This document shows positions 8,657 to 16,667 of a stretch of 64,000 bases of DNA, one piece after another. The position numbers and the translations under genes are program-made. The stretch comes from Pseudanabaenaceae cyanobacterium SKYG29 (lineage in GTDB: Bacteria > Cyanobacteriota > Cyanobacteriia > Pseudanabaenales > Pseudanabaenaceae): contig JANWWT010000007.1 of assembly GCA_025055675.1 (NCBI GenBank), positions 84,927-148,926 on the forward strand, in the 5' to 3' direction. Under the pieces are notes generated by a model that saw only the letters and a list, made by a program, of their open reading frames with translations, was not told the DNA's origin and ran no database searches. How positions within the stretch are numbered: position 1 is the stretch's first letter; each line of letters opens with the position of its first letter.

Positions 8657-9205
8657 ATGGCAATTGCGACTACACCGGTGCAGGCGTGGGGGACGGTAAA
8701 GGCTAATGTCATTGGTTTAGAAACCGATGTCACTGTCCCCATTTGTGAAGGGATGAACATTGCTCTAGCCAGTTTCCAAGCTTTGCAAATTCAGTATCAA
8801 AAGCATCATTTTGTGGTGGAAGGCAGTGAATTTTATATGCTGCACCAGTGGTTCCAAGAAAGTGCCGATGAGGTGCGCGACCACATCCACACGATCGGGG
8901 AGCGGTTGAACGGTTTGGGTGGTGTACCTGTAGCTAGTTTTGCCCGTTTAGCAGAGTTGTGCTGTTTTACCCCTGAACCTGATGGAGCTTTTACCTGTCG
9001 CGAGATGCTCAGCCATGACCTGGAAGCCGAACAGGCTTTGGTTAATCTCCTGCGGCGGTTAGCAGCGCAGGCAGAGAGCTTAGGAGATAGAGCTACCCGT
9101 TACATGTATGAACAAATCCTCATGAAGACAGAGGAGAGAGCTTACCACAACGCTCACTTCTTGGCGCAAGACAGCCTCACCTTGGGATTTGTTGCCCGCG
9201 CTTAA
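8657..9205 (+). CDS. dps: Dps-family ferritin with His-type ferroxidase centre
   Basis: This DNA-protection/mini-ferritin protein of 182 residues normally forms dodecamers that oxidise and store iron. By alignment to the E. coli ferroxidase residues (His51, His63, Asp67, Asp78, Glu82), this protein has His51, His63, Gln67, His78 and Glu82 with identical spacing. Replacement of Asp78 by His matches the three-histidine centre described for Thermosynechococcus DpsA, which binds zinc and uses O2. I chose the ATG at 8657 because GAGGGGGA sits just upstream; the frame is open to 8633. A consensus promoter precedes it and a hairpin follows. Confidence 0.9.
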   Translation: MAIATTPVQAWGTVKANVIGLETDVTVPICEGMNIALASFQALQIQYQKHHFVVEGSEFYMLHQWFQESADEVRDHIHTIGERLNGLGGVPVASFARLAELCCFTPEPDGAFTCREMLSHDLEAEQALVNLLRRLAAQAESLGDRATRYMYEQILMKTEERAYHNAHFLAQDSLTLGFVARA

Positions 9206-9215
9206 GTTACCCTTG

Positions 9216-9241
9216 CCCCCCAGTCACCCAAGGATTGGGGG
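9216..9241 (+). terminator. Hairpin after dps
   Basis: CCCCCCA (9216-9222) can pair with TGGGGG (9236-9241) across a 13-nt loop, 11 nt after the dps stop. No T-tract follows, which is common for cyanobacterial gene ends. It is probably a weak terminator or mRNA 3'-end structure. Confidence 0.5.
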
Positions 9242-9335
9242 TAAACACCGTACTGGCAGGGGCTGTAGGTTTAGACCCAAAATTTTAAGCAACATTTGCT
9301 ATGATATTTGTCTGTCTATAAAGTAGTGGAGATAA

Positions 9336-9587
9336 ATGGTCAAACTGCGGCTCAAACGCTTTGGCAAGAAGGGAAAACCTACCTTTCGCATCATTGCTAT
9401 TCACAGTACCACCCGTCGCCAAGCCATTCCTTTGGAGGAACTGGGCTTCTATGACCCCCGCACTAAGGAGACCCGCCTGGATGTGGAGGGGATTAAGCGT
9501 CGCCTATCCCAAGGGGCACAACCCACCGATCCCGTCCGTCGTCTTCTGGAAAAGGCTAACATCCTAGAACCGATCGCCCGTGGTTGA
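9336..9587 (+). CDS. rpsP: 30S ribosomal protein S16
   Basis: This 83-residue S16 protein of the small ribosomal subunit begins [15 protein letters not shown] and contains the typical GFYDPRTKE segment and the basic-acidic pattern of the family. The length is normal. GTGGAG lies 6 nt before the ATG. It overlaps the following KH-domain gene by 8 nt, the common rpsP-khpA arrangement. Confidence 0.97.
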   Translation: MVKLRLKRFGKKGKPTFRIIAIHSTTRRQAIPLEELGFYDPRTKETRLDVEGIKRRLSQGAQPTDPVRRLLEKANILEPIARG

Positions 9588-9876
9588 TTTCTACAGACTC
9601 AGTCACTTTGTCTTTGCCTCCCTAGTAGAGGACCGAGAAGAATTGGCAATCGATTGCGAAACAACGGGGGGAGGACGTTATGTCCTAGTGCGGGTTGCTG
9701 TAGCTGACAACGATCGGGAGCGGGTGATTGGTAAAGGGGGCAGGACTCTTAACTTAATTAAGACAATTCTGGGACTGGCTGCTAAAAATAGTGGTCAAAC
9801 TGTGGAACTCAACCTCTACACGGAGGAAAGTGGGTCATCCTCACCGCGTAAATCCCGCCGCAGCCGCCACCGCTAG
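9580..9876 (+). CDS. khpA: KH-domain RNA-binding protein KhpA
   Basis: This small RNA-binding protein of 98 residues has one KH domain with the nucleic-acid-gripping GxxG loop ([13 protein letters not shown], about 47-59) and an added basic Ser/Arg-rich tail ([13 protein letters not shown]). It starts with GTG inside the end of rpsP, an 8-nt overlap that implies translational coupling. In other bacteria KhpA pairs with KhpB and affects cell-envelope and RNA metabolism; its exact role here is not known. The tail is longer than in the firmicute proteins. Confidence 0.88.
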   Translation: MVDFYRLSHFVFASLVEDREELAIDCETTGGGRYVLVRVAVADNDRERVIGKGGRTLNLIKTILGLAAKNSGQTVELNLYTEESGSSSPRKSRRSRHR

Positions 9877-9892
9877 ATTCAGATAAGACTAC

Positions 9893-10987
9893 TTAACTAT
9901 CACTATCAGTCAAGTTTTCTCCTTGAGGCTGTATAGTCTCAGTTTCTGTTGTAAATACCAGCTCAGGTATATCAGGGGAAGAGGATTCGATAGAAGAGGG
10001 CGATAGCTTTTGCTGTGCTGGAGATGGTGCTGACACTACAGCGATCGGTTCTGTAGACTTCTGCTGTCCTGCTGTTGTCGTCGGTTCATCTGGGGTGGTC
10101 TCTGGCTGGCTTTCCTCGGTCACTGCTGGTGCTTCTCTTTGTTCCTCTCTAGTCACTGTTGCTTCTTCTGAGATAGTCTCTGGCTGGCTGCGCTCAGTCA
10201 TTACTGTTACTGTCATTGGGGCAGACTCCGTTGTTTTTTCTGGGGTAGTCTCTGGTTGGCTTTGCCCAGTTACTGCTGGCGCTTCCCTGTGTTCCTCTTC
10301 AGCTGCCGTCGCTGTCCTTGGTTCAGAATCATCTATTACTGCCTCTGATTGGGTAGTAGCAGCTTGCTGGGCTGTCGTATCTGAGGTAAAGCTCCATAGA
10401 TGTTGACGGGGTGCACCCAGAAGAGTAAAGTCTTCCTTAACTTTTTGGGGGTTATATTCCTCTTCTAGTTCGCTGGCAGGGAGAACCAGGATTCGTAATG
10501 CCACAACCCCTAACTGGGCACAGACATTAGCTACGAGAAAGAAGGTTAACGCCCAGAGAATTCCGAAAAATCGCCATCCACTGGGAAAAGGAGCAATAGC
10601 AGCAGCCAGAGGAGCAGCAATGTAGAGCTGACGGAAGATGGAATAGAGCAGAATTCCCACAAATAGAGCAATCCAACCCGTGGCAGGCCGTTTGACAATA
10701 GCTAAAATTTGCCGCTGGCGGAGATTAAGGTACTCTGGGGATTGATACATCAGCCCCAAGCTAAAAGGGTAGAAGGGGCGCTGCCACTGTTGCCACACGG
10801 TATAAGCAATGATGGGGATAGCCAAAATAGGCATCTCCAGCCAGCTGGGCAGCAGGGGGTCTCCCACCGCTAAACCTGCCATTGTCAATATCAGAGCCAG
10901 GGGCAGTACTGCTAGGAGGGATAGATGTGCCCATAGAAACAGTTCACTGCTCTGTTGTCGTTGTAGGAATTGCTCTAGGATGGTCAT
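9893..10987 (-). CDS. Low-complexity-tail membrane protein
   Basis: This 364-residue protein has about four hydrophobic helices in its first 180 residues. A long acidic, Pro/Thr/Glu-rich tail follows that repeats short units such as REAPAVT, SQPETTP and ERSQPETIS. The layout fits the cyanobacterial family called low-complexity tail membrane protein; no function is established. I chose the ATG at 10987 (MTILEQFLQ) because the 16-residue upstream extension would overlap the divergent gene at 11020. It is convergent with khpA across 16 nt. The tail repeats are also visible in the DNA (10080-10300). Confidence 0.75.
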   Translation of the reverse strand: MTILEQFLQRQQSSELFLWAHLSLLAVLPLALILTMAGLAVGDPLLPSWLEMPILAIPIIAYTVWQQWQRPFYPFSLGLMYQSPEYLNLRQRQILAIVKRPATGWIALFVGILLYSIFRQLYIAAPLAAAIAPFPSGWRFFGILWALTFFLVANVCAQLGVVALRILVLPASELEEEYNPQKVKEDFTLLGAPRQHLWSFTSDTTAQQAATTQSEAVIDDSEPRTATAAEEEHREAPAVTGQSQPETTPEKTTESAPMTVTVMTERSQPETISEEATVTREEQREAPAVTEESQPETTPDEPTTTAGQQKSTEPIAVVSAPSPAQQKLSPSSIESSSPDIPELVFTTETETIQPQGENLTDSDS

Positions 10988-11019
10988 AGGTCTTCTGCTC
11001 GCCAACTCCGAATTATTGT

Positions 11020-12252
11020 ATGGGAATGAGTGCAAACTTTAGCAGTAATCTGGAATTTGTTAACCCATACTGGCTCTGTCTGTGTTGGGGCATTGCGATC
11101 GGCAGTGCCCTGTATGCCTACTGGGGGCAGTCGCAGGCAAAGGGAGTTGTTTGGCTGGTGGGTATTCCCATTTTTTTTTCCATCGCTGCTCTCCTGTTAC
11201 CTATACCAACTACAACTCAGGGGGGAATAGTTTTAGGTTACTTAACAATTGTGCAATTGTGGCTCCTTGGTTCCCGACCCCAGTTAGTCGTCAGCCCCCC
11301 TGAGCAGGCTACCATTTACCGCTGTTTTGCTGATAGTTTGTTTAACTTAGAATCTATTCACATCACTTCCGATCGTTTAATCTGTGTGGGCAGATTTCGC
11401 AGTGATAATTATTCCCTCATCCAACAGCAATTGCAGACACGGTTTGATCATTTATTGCCCCAACAATACTATGTAGCAGTTGCTCAGGGTGTGTTTCAAT
11501 CACCTAGTTGTCATCTCTTGCCTGTCCCTAGACAGAACTCGATGTTATTGTGGCTATCACGTTTTCTAGCAGCAGTGGGGGCTGTTTTGATGATGCAGAA
11601 GAATTGGTTATATGTGCTGTGTATTCTTGCTATTTTAGTGGGCAGGGAGTGGGCGCGGGCAAGAGTAGGGGGACGGTTACAGCTATCACCATTGTTGACT
11701 ATTCCTGGCAATGTTGCTTTTCCGATCCTAGGGATGGGACGGCATACAACTATTCCTGCTCCCGATCGCCGTTTTCTATTTTGGTTCGGTCTCACACCAG
11801 CCGTGGTAGGGCTAGTTTTATCTTTGTTGTTGTTGGTGCCAGGTTACCTGGGGGCAGAACCGAGAGCCGAGGCAGTCAGTTTTCCCAATTGGTTAGGGGG
11901 TATGTTGGGGGCGAAACTGGGGGGACTACCTCCTTGGGCTGAGGCGGGTTGGCATGGTCTGTTGATTACTGGGTTGGGTCTGCTACCGATCGGGCAGTTG
12001 GAGGGGGGACACCTGCTCCATAGTTTAGTGGGCAGTGCCAAGGCAACTTTAGTCAGTCGGATTAGCCGCGTGGTGTTACTGGCAGTGAGTTTAGTACACT
12101 ACCACATATTATTGCTGCCTGCTTTAGGAGCGTTCTGGGTGGATGTAGACCGTACACCAGCGGGCAATGACCTTGATGAACTGCCAGAAGCCTATGATCT
12201 CTGTGCCATCGCCTGTTTGGGCTTGGGTCTATTGATTCTCTTCCCTGGGTGA
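11020..12252 (+). CDS. Site-2-protease-like (M50) membrane protein with degenerate zinc site
   Basis: This 410-residue protein with eight or more hydrophobic segments has the layout of EGY-type site-2 proteases: an N-terminal soluble domain (about 87-170), a helix that should carry HExxH, then FxxxIxxxxPxxG-like packing and a final LDGG-type helix. Here HExxH reads REWAR (about 209-213), so both zinc-binding His are Arg. The third-ligand motif reads LPIGQLEGGH, with Glu replacing Asp. It is therefore predicted to be proteolytically inactive. An alternative ATG lies 6 nt downstream. Its stop overlaps the recF start (TGATG), so the two are coupled. Confidence 0.75.
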   Translation: MGMSANFSSNLEFVNPYWLCLCWGIAIGSALYAYWGQSQAKGVVWLVGIPIFFSIAALLLPIPTTTQGGIVLGYLTIVQLWLLGSRPQLVVSPPEQATIYRCFADSLFNLESIHITSDRLICVGRFRSDNYSLIQQQLQTRFDHLLPQQYYVAVAQGVFQSPSCHLLPVPRQNSMLLWLSRFLAAVGAVLMMQKNWLYVLCILAILVGREWARARVGGRLQLSPLLTIPGNVAFPILGMGRHTTIPAPDRRFLFWFGLTPAVVGLVLSLLLLVPGYLGAEPRAEAVSFPNWLGGMLGAKLGGLPPWAEAGWHGLLITGLGLLPIGQLEGGHLLHSLVGSAKATLVSRISRVVLLAVSLVHYHILLLPALGAFWVDVDRTPAGNDLDELPEAYDLCAIACLGLGLLILFPG

Positions 12253-13376
12253 TGTTCCTCCAGCAATTACAACTGCAGAGCTTTCGCAACTACACAGACC
12301 AACTCGTAGTATTTGACCAACCAAAAACGATCGTAGTGGGAGCTAATGCCCAGGGTAAGTCAAATCTATTGGAAGCTATTCAACTGTTGGCAGTGTTGCA
12401 ATCATTTCGGGTGCACAGAGACAAGGATTTAGTGCAGTGGGGTCAGAGCCAAGGGGTGATTCACGGGAAATGTGTGCGGCGTTACAGTACAGTAGATTTA
12501 TGCCTCCGTTTATTTCCCCAACAGCGGCGCACGATGGTAGTCAATGGGGTGGCAGTCAAAAGCAGAGATGAATTTCTAGGCAACCTCAATGCTGTCCTCT
12601 TTTCTGCCCTCGATTTGGAGTTAGTGCGGGGTAGCCCAGAGTATCGGCGGGACTGGTTAGATAGGGTGTTATTGCAATTGGAACCCCTCTACAGTCGGTT
12701 ACAGCAGGCCTACCAACGAATTTTGCAGCAACGCAATGCCCTCCTCAAAAATATAAAACAGGGAAAGATGCGCTATGACCCTGCTCAAATGGAGTTGTGG
12801 GACCAACAACTGGTCACGATCGGCAGCAAAGTGATGTGGCGGCGGCGGAAGTTAATCGATCGTCTATCTCCCCTTGCCCAGGCGTGGCATCGCACCATCA
12901 GTGCCACTGAAACTCTGAGCTTAAGCTATTTACCTCGCTTTCCCTGCAGTAACGACATCAACGCCATTCAAGCAGCCTTTTATGACCATTTGCAGTTACG
13001 GGCAGTTGCCGAACAACAGCAAGGCACCACTTTGGTTGGTCCCCATCGTGACGATGTGCAACTACAAATCAATGACCAGCCTGCTAAAGAATACGCCTCC
13101 CAAGGACAACAGCGCACTCTCGTTCTGGCACTCAAACTGGCGGAATTAGAACTATTGCAGACTGTGATCGGTGAACCGCCTCTGTTGTTACTCGATGATG
13201 TCCTAGCAGAACTTGACCTCAGTCGCCAACAAGCTCTACTGGCTGCCGTACAACCCGCTGCCCAGACAATTATCACTACCACGCACCTACACAACTTTGC
13301 CGATCGGTGGCTCAACTCTGCCCAAATCTTGACTGTCAATGGCGGGCAAATTCAGGTCAGTAAGAAATTGGTTTGA
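12252..13376 (+). CDS. recF: DNA replication and repair protein RecF
   Basis: This SMC-like ATPase of 374 residues loads RecA at gaps through RecFOR. It has Walker A GANAQGKSNLLEAI near the N-terminus, the conserved RDWLDR region, signature SQGQQRTL and Walker B LLLLDDVLAELD near the C-terminus. The ATG at 12252 shares its A with the upstream stop (TGATG); a GTG one codon earlier is the alternative. Length and motif order are normal for RecF. dnaN is not adjacent, as in many cyanobacteria. Confidence 0.95.
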   Translation: MFLQQLQLQSFRNYTDQLVVFDQPKTIVVGANAQGKSNLLEAIQLLAVLQSFRVHRDKDLVQWGQSQGVIHGKCVRRYSTVDLCLRLFPQQRRTMVVNGVAVKSRDEFLGNLNAVLFSALDLELVRGSPEYRRDWLDRVLLQLEPLYSRLQQAYQRILQQRNALLKNIKQGKMRYDPAQMELWDQQLVTIGSKVMWRRRKLIDRLSPLAQAWHRTISATETLSLSYLPRFPCSNDINAIQAAFYDHLQLRAVAEQQQGTTLVGPHRDDVQLQINDQPAKEYASQGQQRTLVLALKLAELELLQTVIGEPPLLLLDDVLAELDLSRQQALLAAVQPAAQTIITTTHLHNFADRWLNSAQILTVNGGQIQVSKKLV

Positions 13377-13570
13377 CTAGGGCTGTGGTTGCCCAACGGG
13401 AGCGAGCAACCAAACTAGCCTTTAATCCCTGGTAGGTAAAAGTAAATTGCAACTGTACTCACGACTGACATACCCTAGCCGCAAGATTGCAGCTTCTCCA
13501 TAGAGGTATACTCTCATAAATCGAGACAACCACTTGCTAATATGCTCTTCTGGGCAGGGGAGTACATATT
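13377..13570. other. Intergenic gap after recF
   Basis: This 194-nt gap lies between the convergent recF and small coiled-coil gene. GGTTGC and GCAACC near 13387-13411 could form a short hairpin at the end of recF. I see no other structure or gene here. Confidence 0.4.
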
Positions 13571-13891
13571 CTAGCTTGCTGAGCATTGGGGCATGGTCTG
13601 GAGCGTTTTCAGTTGGTTTTTGGCTGCCTGGGCAATTTTTTCCAGATTGGCGATTTCCTGTTGTGTCTCTTTCACTTTTGCTTGAAAGTTATCCCATTGA
13701 CGGCGGGAGATGGCTCCCTCTTGGTGCAGCATAGTCATTGTTTTTGTCCGCTGTTGTAATTTGGCTAAATCCGCCCGCAGGGTCTGCAGAGCTGTCTGTG
13801 CCTGGAACAAGGTTTCTTCTGTCTGGCGCAGGAAGGGTAGGCAGGAGGGGTGCACAGCGAGTAACAGAGAAAGATAACCGCCCCAAAGCAT
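13571..13891 (-). CDS. Small secreted coiled-coil protein resembling an HlyD hairpin
   Basis: The 106-residue protein starts MLWGGYLSLLLAV, a likely signal peptide, followed by two heptad-rich helices. The turn between them (about 60-70) reads LHQEGAISRRQWDN, closely like the hairpin tip of HlyD/AcrA-type membrane-fusion proteins (LxxxGAISxxxxD). It lacks the lipoyl and beta-barrel domains of a real adaptor. It may be a remnant of a larger adaptor or a free-standing periplasmic hairpin. I chose the ATG at 13891 to expose the signal peptide; the frame extends 25 residues upstream with unconvincing sequence. The neighbours do not suggest a function. Confidence 0.55.
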   Translation of the reverse strand: MLWGGYLSLLLAVHPSCLPFLRQTEETLFQAQTALQTLRADLAKLQQRTKTMTMLHQEGAISRRQWDNFQAKVKETQQEIANLEKIAQAAKNQLKTLQTMPQCSAS

Positions 13892-14004
13892 TTTAGTTGA
13901 CCTGTTTCTGTTGATGTTCCCGCAAAAGGTCTCTGGTTGGGCAGGACTATAGCCGTATCCAACCACTAGTATTCTTTCAGTTTAGAGCACAGTCGAAAAT
14001 ATCT

Positions 14005-15075
14005 CTAGGCAGGGTGGAAATAGAAAGTAATGCCCAAAACTAGGTAAGTAGCTAGGAGCAGTGCCCCTTCTAACCAGTTAGAACTACCATCGGCGGTAAT
14101 GGAATTGGCAATCAGCACGGCTATCCCCACTGCTAGGAGTTCAAAGGGATTAAAATTTAAGTCCATGGGTTGACCAAGTACCCAGCCGAGCAGAACCAGT
14201 AGGGGAGCAACAAATAGAGCAATTTGCATACTAGAGCCTACAGCTACGGACATGGACAGTTCCATCTTGTTCTTCATGGCTACAGTCACCGCAGTGGCGT
14301 GTTCTGCCGCATTACCCACAACAGGTAGTAAGATCACCCCTGTAAATAAAGCAGTTAGCCCTAAACTCTCAGTCGCTTCCTCCAGGGTATCTACTAATAA
14401 CTCGGACTCGATGGCAATCAATACCGTTGCTGCCAGCAGTACGCCAATCCACAGCCAGAGGTTGACTTTACTGGGGTCATGTTCTGTTTCCTCTAATTCC
14501 ACCATACCCACATCGTACAAGTAGGCGTGAGTTTTCATAGAAAATAACAGGGTAGACAGGTAAACCAGAATAAGCACGATCGATACTGCTACCGATAGTC
14601 CCTGTAGTTTGGACTCGGTGACACCAGCAGTAAAGAAATTGAAGCCCGTGGGCAACAAAATGGCTACGACGGCTAAGTTCATCACCGAAGCATTTACCCG
14701 TGCCATGGTCGGTTGAAAGTTCTGTTCTTTGTAGCGCAAGCCTCCCAGTAACATCGACAGACCCATCACCAACAGTAGGTTGCCAATAATAGAACCAGTT
14801 AAACTTGCCTTGACAATGTTGACAAACCCCGACTTGAGAGCAACGATGCTGATAATCAGTTCTGTAGCATTACCAAAAGTAGCATTGAGTAGTCCCCCCC
14901 AGGAGGGACCCAAAACTACAGCAATTTCCTCTGTGGCTGTACTTAACCAGGAGGCAAGGGGTATGATAGCTAAACAGGAAGTACAAAACACTAACGCTGC
15001 CCCCCCATGGAAAAAAAACGCCCCGATCGACAGGGGAATAAACAACAGGAGCAAGTAGGAAAGCCAATTTTTCAT
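14005..15075 (-). CDS. CaCA-family Ca2+/H+ exchanger (CAX type)
   Basis: This integral membrane cation/proton antiporter of 356 residues has about eleven helices in two inverted halves. The duplicated alpha-repeats are clear: GNATELIISIVALKSG in the first half and GNAAEHATAVTVAMKN in the second, each with the ion-binding Glu. An acidic stretch (VELEETEHDPSK) separates the halves. Family members export calcium, and sometimes other divalent cations, in exchange for protons. I chose the ATG at 15075 (MKNWLSYLL); the upstream extension overlaps the divergent OmpA-like gene. The two starts are 15 nt apart. Confidence 0.9.
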   Translation of the reverse strand: MKNWLSYLLLLFIPLSIGAFFFHGGAALVFCTSCLAIIPLASWLSTATEEIAVVLGPSWGGLLNATFGNATELIISIVALKSGFVNIVKASLTGSIIGNLLLVMGLSMLLGGLRYKEQNFQPTMARVNASVMNLAVVAILLPTGFNFFTAGVTESKLQGLSVAVSIVLILVYLSTLLFSMKTHAYLYDVGMVELEETEHDPSKVNLWLWIGVLLAATVLIAIESELLVDTLEEATESLGLTALFTGVILLPVVGNAAEHATAVTVAMKNKMELSMSVAVGSSMQIALFVAPLLVLLGWVLGQPMDLNFNPFELLAVGIAVLIANSITADGSSNWLEGALLLATYLVLGITFYFHPA

Positions 15076-15090
15076 CGTCACCAGCCGAAG

Positions 15091-15558
15091 ATGTCCAAAC
15101 CTAAGGGTAGCACGAGAAGGACTCCCCACTCGCCCCTGGGTCTAGTCTTGGCGTTCGCCTTTTCTACAGGGCTAGGGATCGGGCTAGCACAATGGCAACC
15201 CCAGTGGTTTCCCCTCCTATGGGGCAATCACACCCCTCCGTCCGGTAAGCGCTTTGTCTTAGCCAGTAACCGCCTCTTTTTCCCTGTCGAAGCTACCCTC
15301 AGGCAGGAAGCCCTTCCCCTCCTCGACCAAATTGCCCAAAGCTTTCCTCCTAATCCCCGCAGCCATGTGCGTGTGGTGAGCTACTCCCGATCGGTGGATA
15401 CACCCCAGGAAAGCCTTAATCTGTCCTACCGCCGCGCCCTAGCAGTAGAAAGTTATCTGCGGAGTAAAACAAATAACGATCGGTATTATTGGTTTGCCAG
15501 TGCTGTTGCCAGTTCAGAGCCAGAAGAAGAGCGCCTTGAAATTATCATTAGCCCCTAG
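15091..15558 (+). CDS. Membrane-anchored OmpA-like domain protein
   Basis: This 155-residue protein has a basic N-terminus, one membrane helix (about 17-35) and a C-terminal OmpA/MotB-like domain. Its LNLSYRRALAVESYL matches the family's LSxxRAxxVxxYL peptidoglycan-binding helix, and it ends LEIIISP. The domain is shorter than usual and the preceding loop is divergent, so peptidoglycan binding is likely but not certain. I chose the ATG at 15091; the frame is open to 15007, but that part lies antisense to the CAX gene. Its last 4 nt overlap the convergent rseP stop. Confidence 0.7.
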   Translation: MSKPKGSTRRTPHSPLGLVLAFAFSTGLGIGLAQWQPQWFPLLWGNHTPPSGKRFVLASNRLFFPVEATLRQEALPLLDQIAQSFPPNPRSHVRVVSYSRSVDTPQESLNLSYRRALAVESYLRSKTNNDRYYWFASAVASSEPEEERLEIIISP

Positions 15559-16622
15559 AAAATCTGTTCCAGATAGTCCTGCAGCAGGTTATAGGAATCG
15601 CGAAAAATCATAAACATCCCCAGACTGAGGAGCACTACTAACCCTCCCTGCATAACATTTTCCTGGATTTCTTTGGGCAGAGGATTGCCACCCCGCAGGG
15701 CTTCCAGGAGGAGAAATAACAACTGCCCCCCATCCAAAGCGGGTAAAGGCAAAAGGTTGATTATTGCCAAGTTGATGCTGATAATAGCCGCAAAGTTTAA
15801 TAACTCCGTCCAGCTGGATTGGGCAATGCGGGAGCCCGTCGCCACGATCGCTACTGGACCTGCCAACTGTTTGGCAGTCTCACTAAAGTTAGTCAGCAAA
15901 CCCTGTAAGCCCTGGAGGGTGATCTGACAGAGATTAGCAAAACTAACTGCTGCTGCCTGCATAACAGCTAGAGGATTGGTAAAGGGTTGGCGAATTGTCC
16001 TGCCCGCATAGTCCAGGAGAATGCCAATACGGGGAGGGCTGCCCTGGGGCGAAACAGACAAAAAGAGCCTTTCCCCCTGACGAGATATGGTAAGAAGCAT
16101 CGATTGGTCTTTGTGGCGCGCCACCTCCTTTTGAAATTCAGCAATAATGTTTTCCCCATTGCCCAGGTCACGATCGTCCACTGCTAGGATAATATCCCCT
16201 GGCTTGATCCCTGCTACCGCCGCTGGGGAATTGGCATAGCTATAGTTGAGCACCCGTAAGCCTGGTTGGTCGAGGACCTGGGTACCTGTCTGCCACGCCA
16301 CAATTACTAGCAGCAAATAGGCAAAGATAAAGTTAGCCGTCACTCCCGCCAACATCACGATCGCCCTTTGCCCCAGGGGACGATGAGCTAGTAAATCCTG
16401 GGTCTCCTCCTCGCTGTCATCGGGGAAACTGACAAAGCCCCCCAAGGGAATCGCCCGCACACAGTAGGTCACCTCTTTGCCTTGCCATTGCCATAAAACA
16501 GGACCAAAGCCCAGGGAAAAACTATGCACCCTGATCCCCTGCCAGCGGGCTGCCAGGAAGTGACCTAGTTCATGGACAAACACTAAAACGGCGAGGACAA
16601 GTATGGCAATGACTGTAAACAT
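15555..16622 (-). CDS. rseP: RseP-type site-2 zinc metalloprotease (M50)
   Basis: This intramembrane protease of 355 residues has an intact zinc site: HELGH in the first helix (VFVHELGHFLAAR, about 14-26) and LPLPALDGGQ near residue 295 supplying the third ligand. A PDZ domain (about 120-200) contains the substrate-gating region (AGIKPGDIILAVDD). RseP homologues cleave anti-sigma factors and leftover signal peptides. Length and order are typical. It contrasts with the degenerate M50 protein at 11-12 kb. Confidence 0.95.
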   Translation of the reverse strand: MFTVIAILVLAVLVFVHELGHFLAARWQGIRVHSFSLGFGPVLWQWQGKEVTYCVRAIPLGGFVSFPDDSEEETQDLLAHRPLGQRAIVMLAGVTANFIFAYLLLVIVAWQTGTQVLDQPGLRVLNYSYANSPAAVAGIKPGDIILAVDDRDLGNGENIIAEFQKEVARHKDQSMLLTISRQGERLFLSVSPQGSPPRIGILLDYAGRTIRQPFTNPLAVMQAAAVSFANLCQITLQGLQGLLTNFSETAKQLAGPVAIVATGSRIAQSSWTELLNFAAIISINLAIINLLPLPALDGGQLLFLLLEALRGGNPLPKEIQENVMQGGLVVLLSLGMFMIFRDSYNLLQDYLEQIF

Positions 16623-16667
16623 AACCCTGGCTGGCTGATCTGAATCTGTATAGATTTCTATACTACA

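Noticed and set aside
10080..10300. Repeated GGTCTCTGGCTGGCTTTCC-like DNA units
   Set aside because: They encode the Pro/Thr/Glu-rich tail of the low-complexity membrane protein and are not an independent repeat element.
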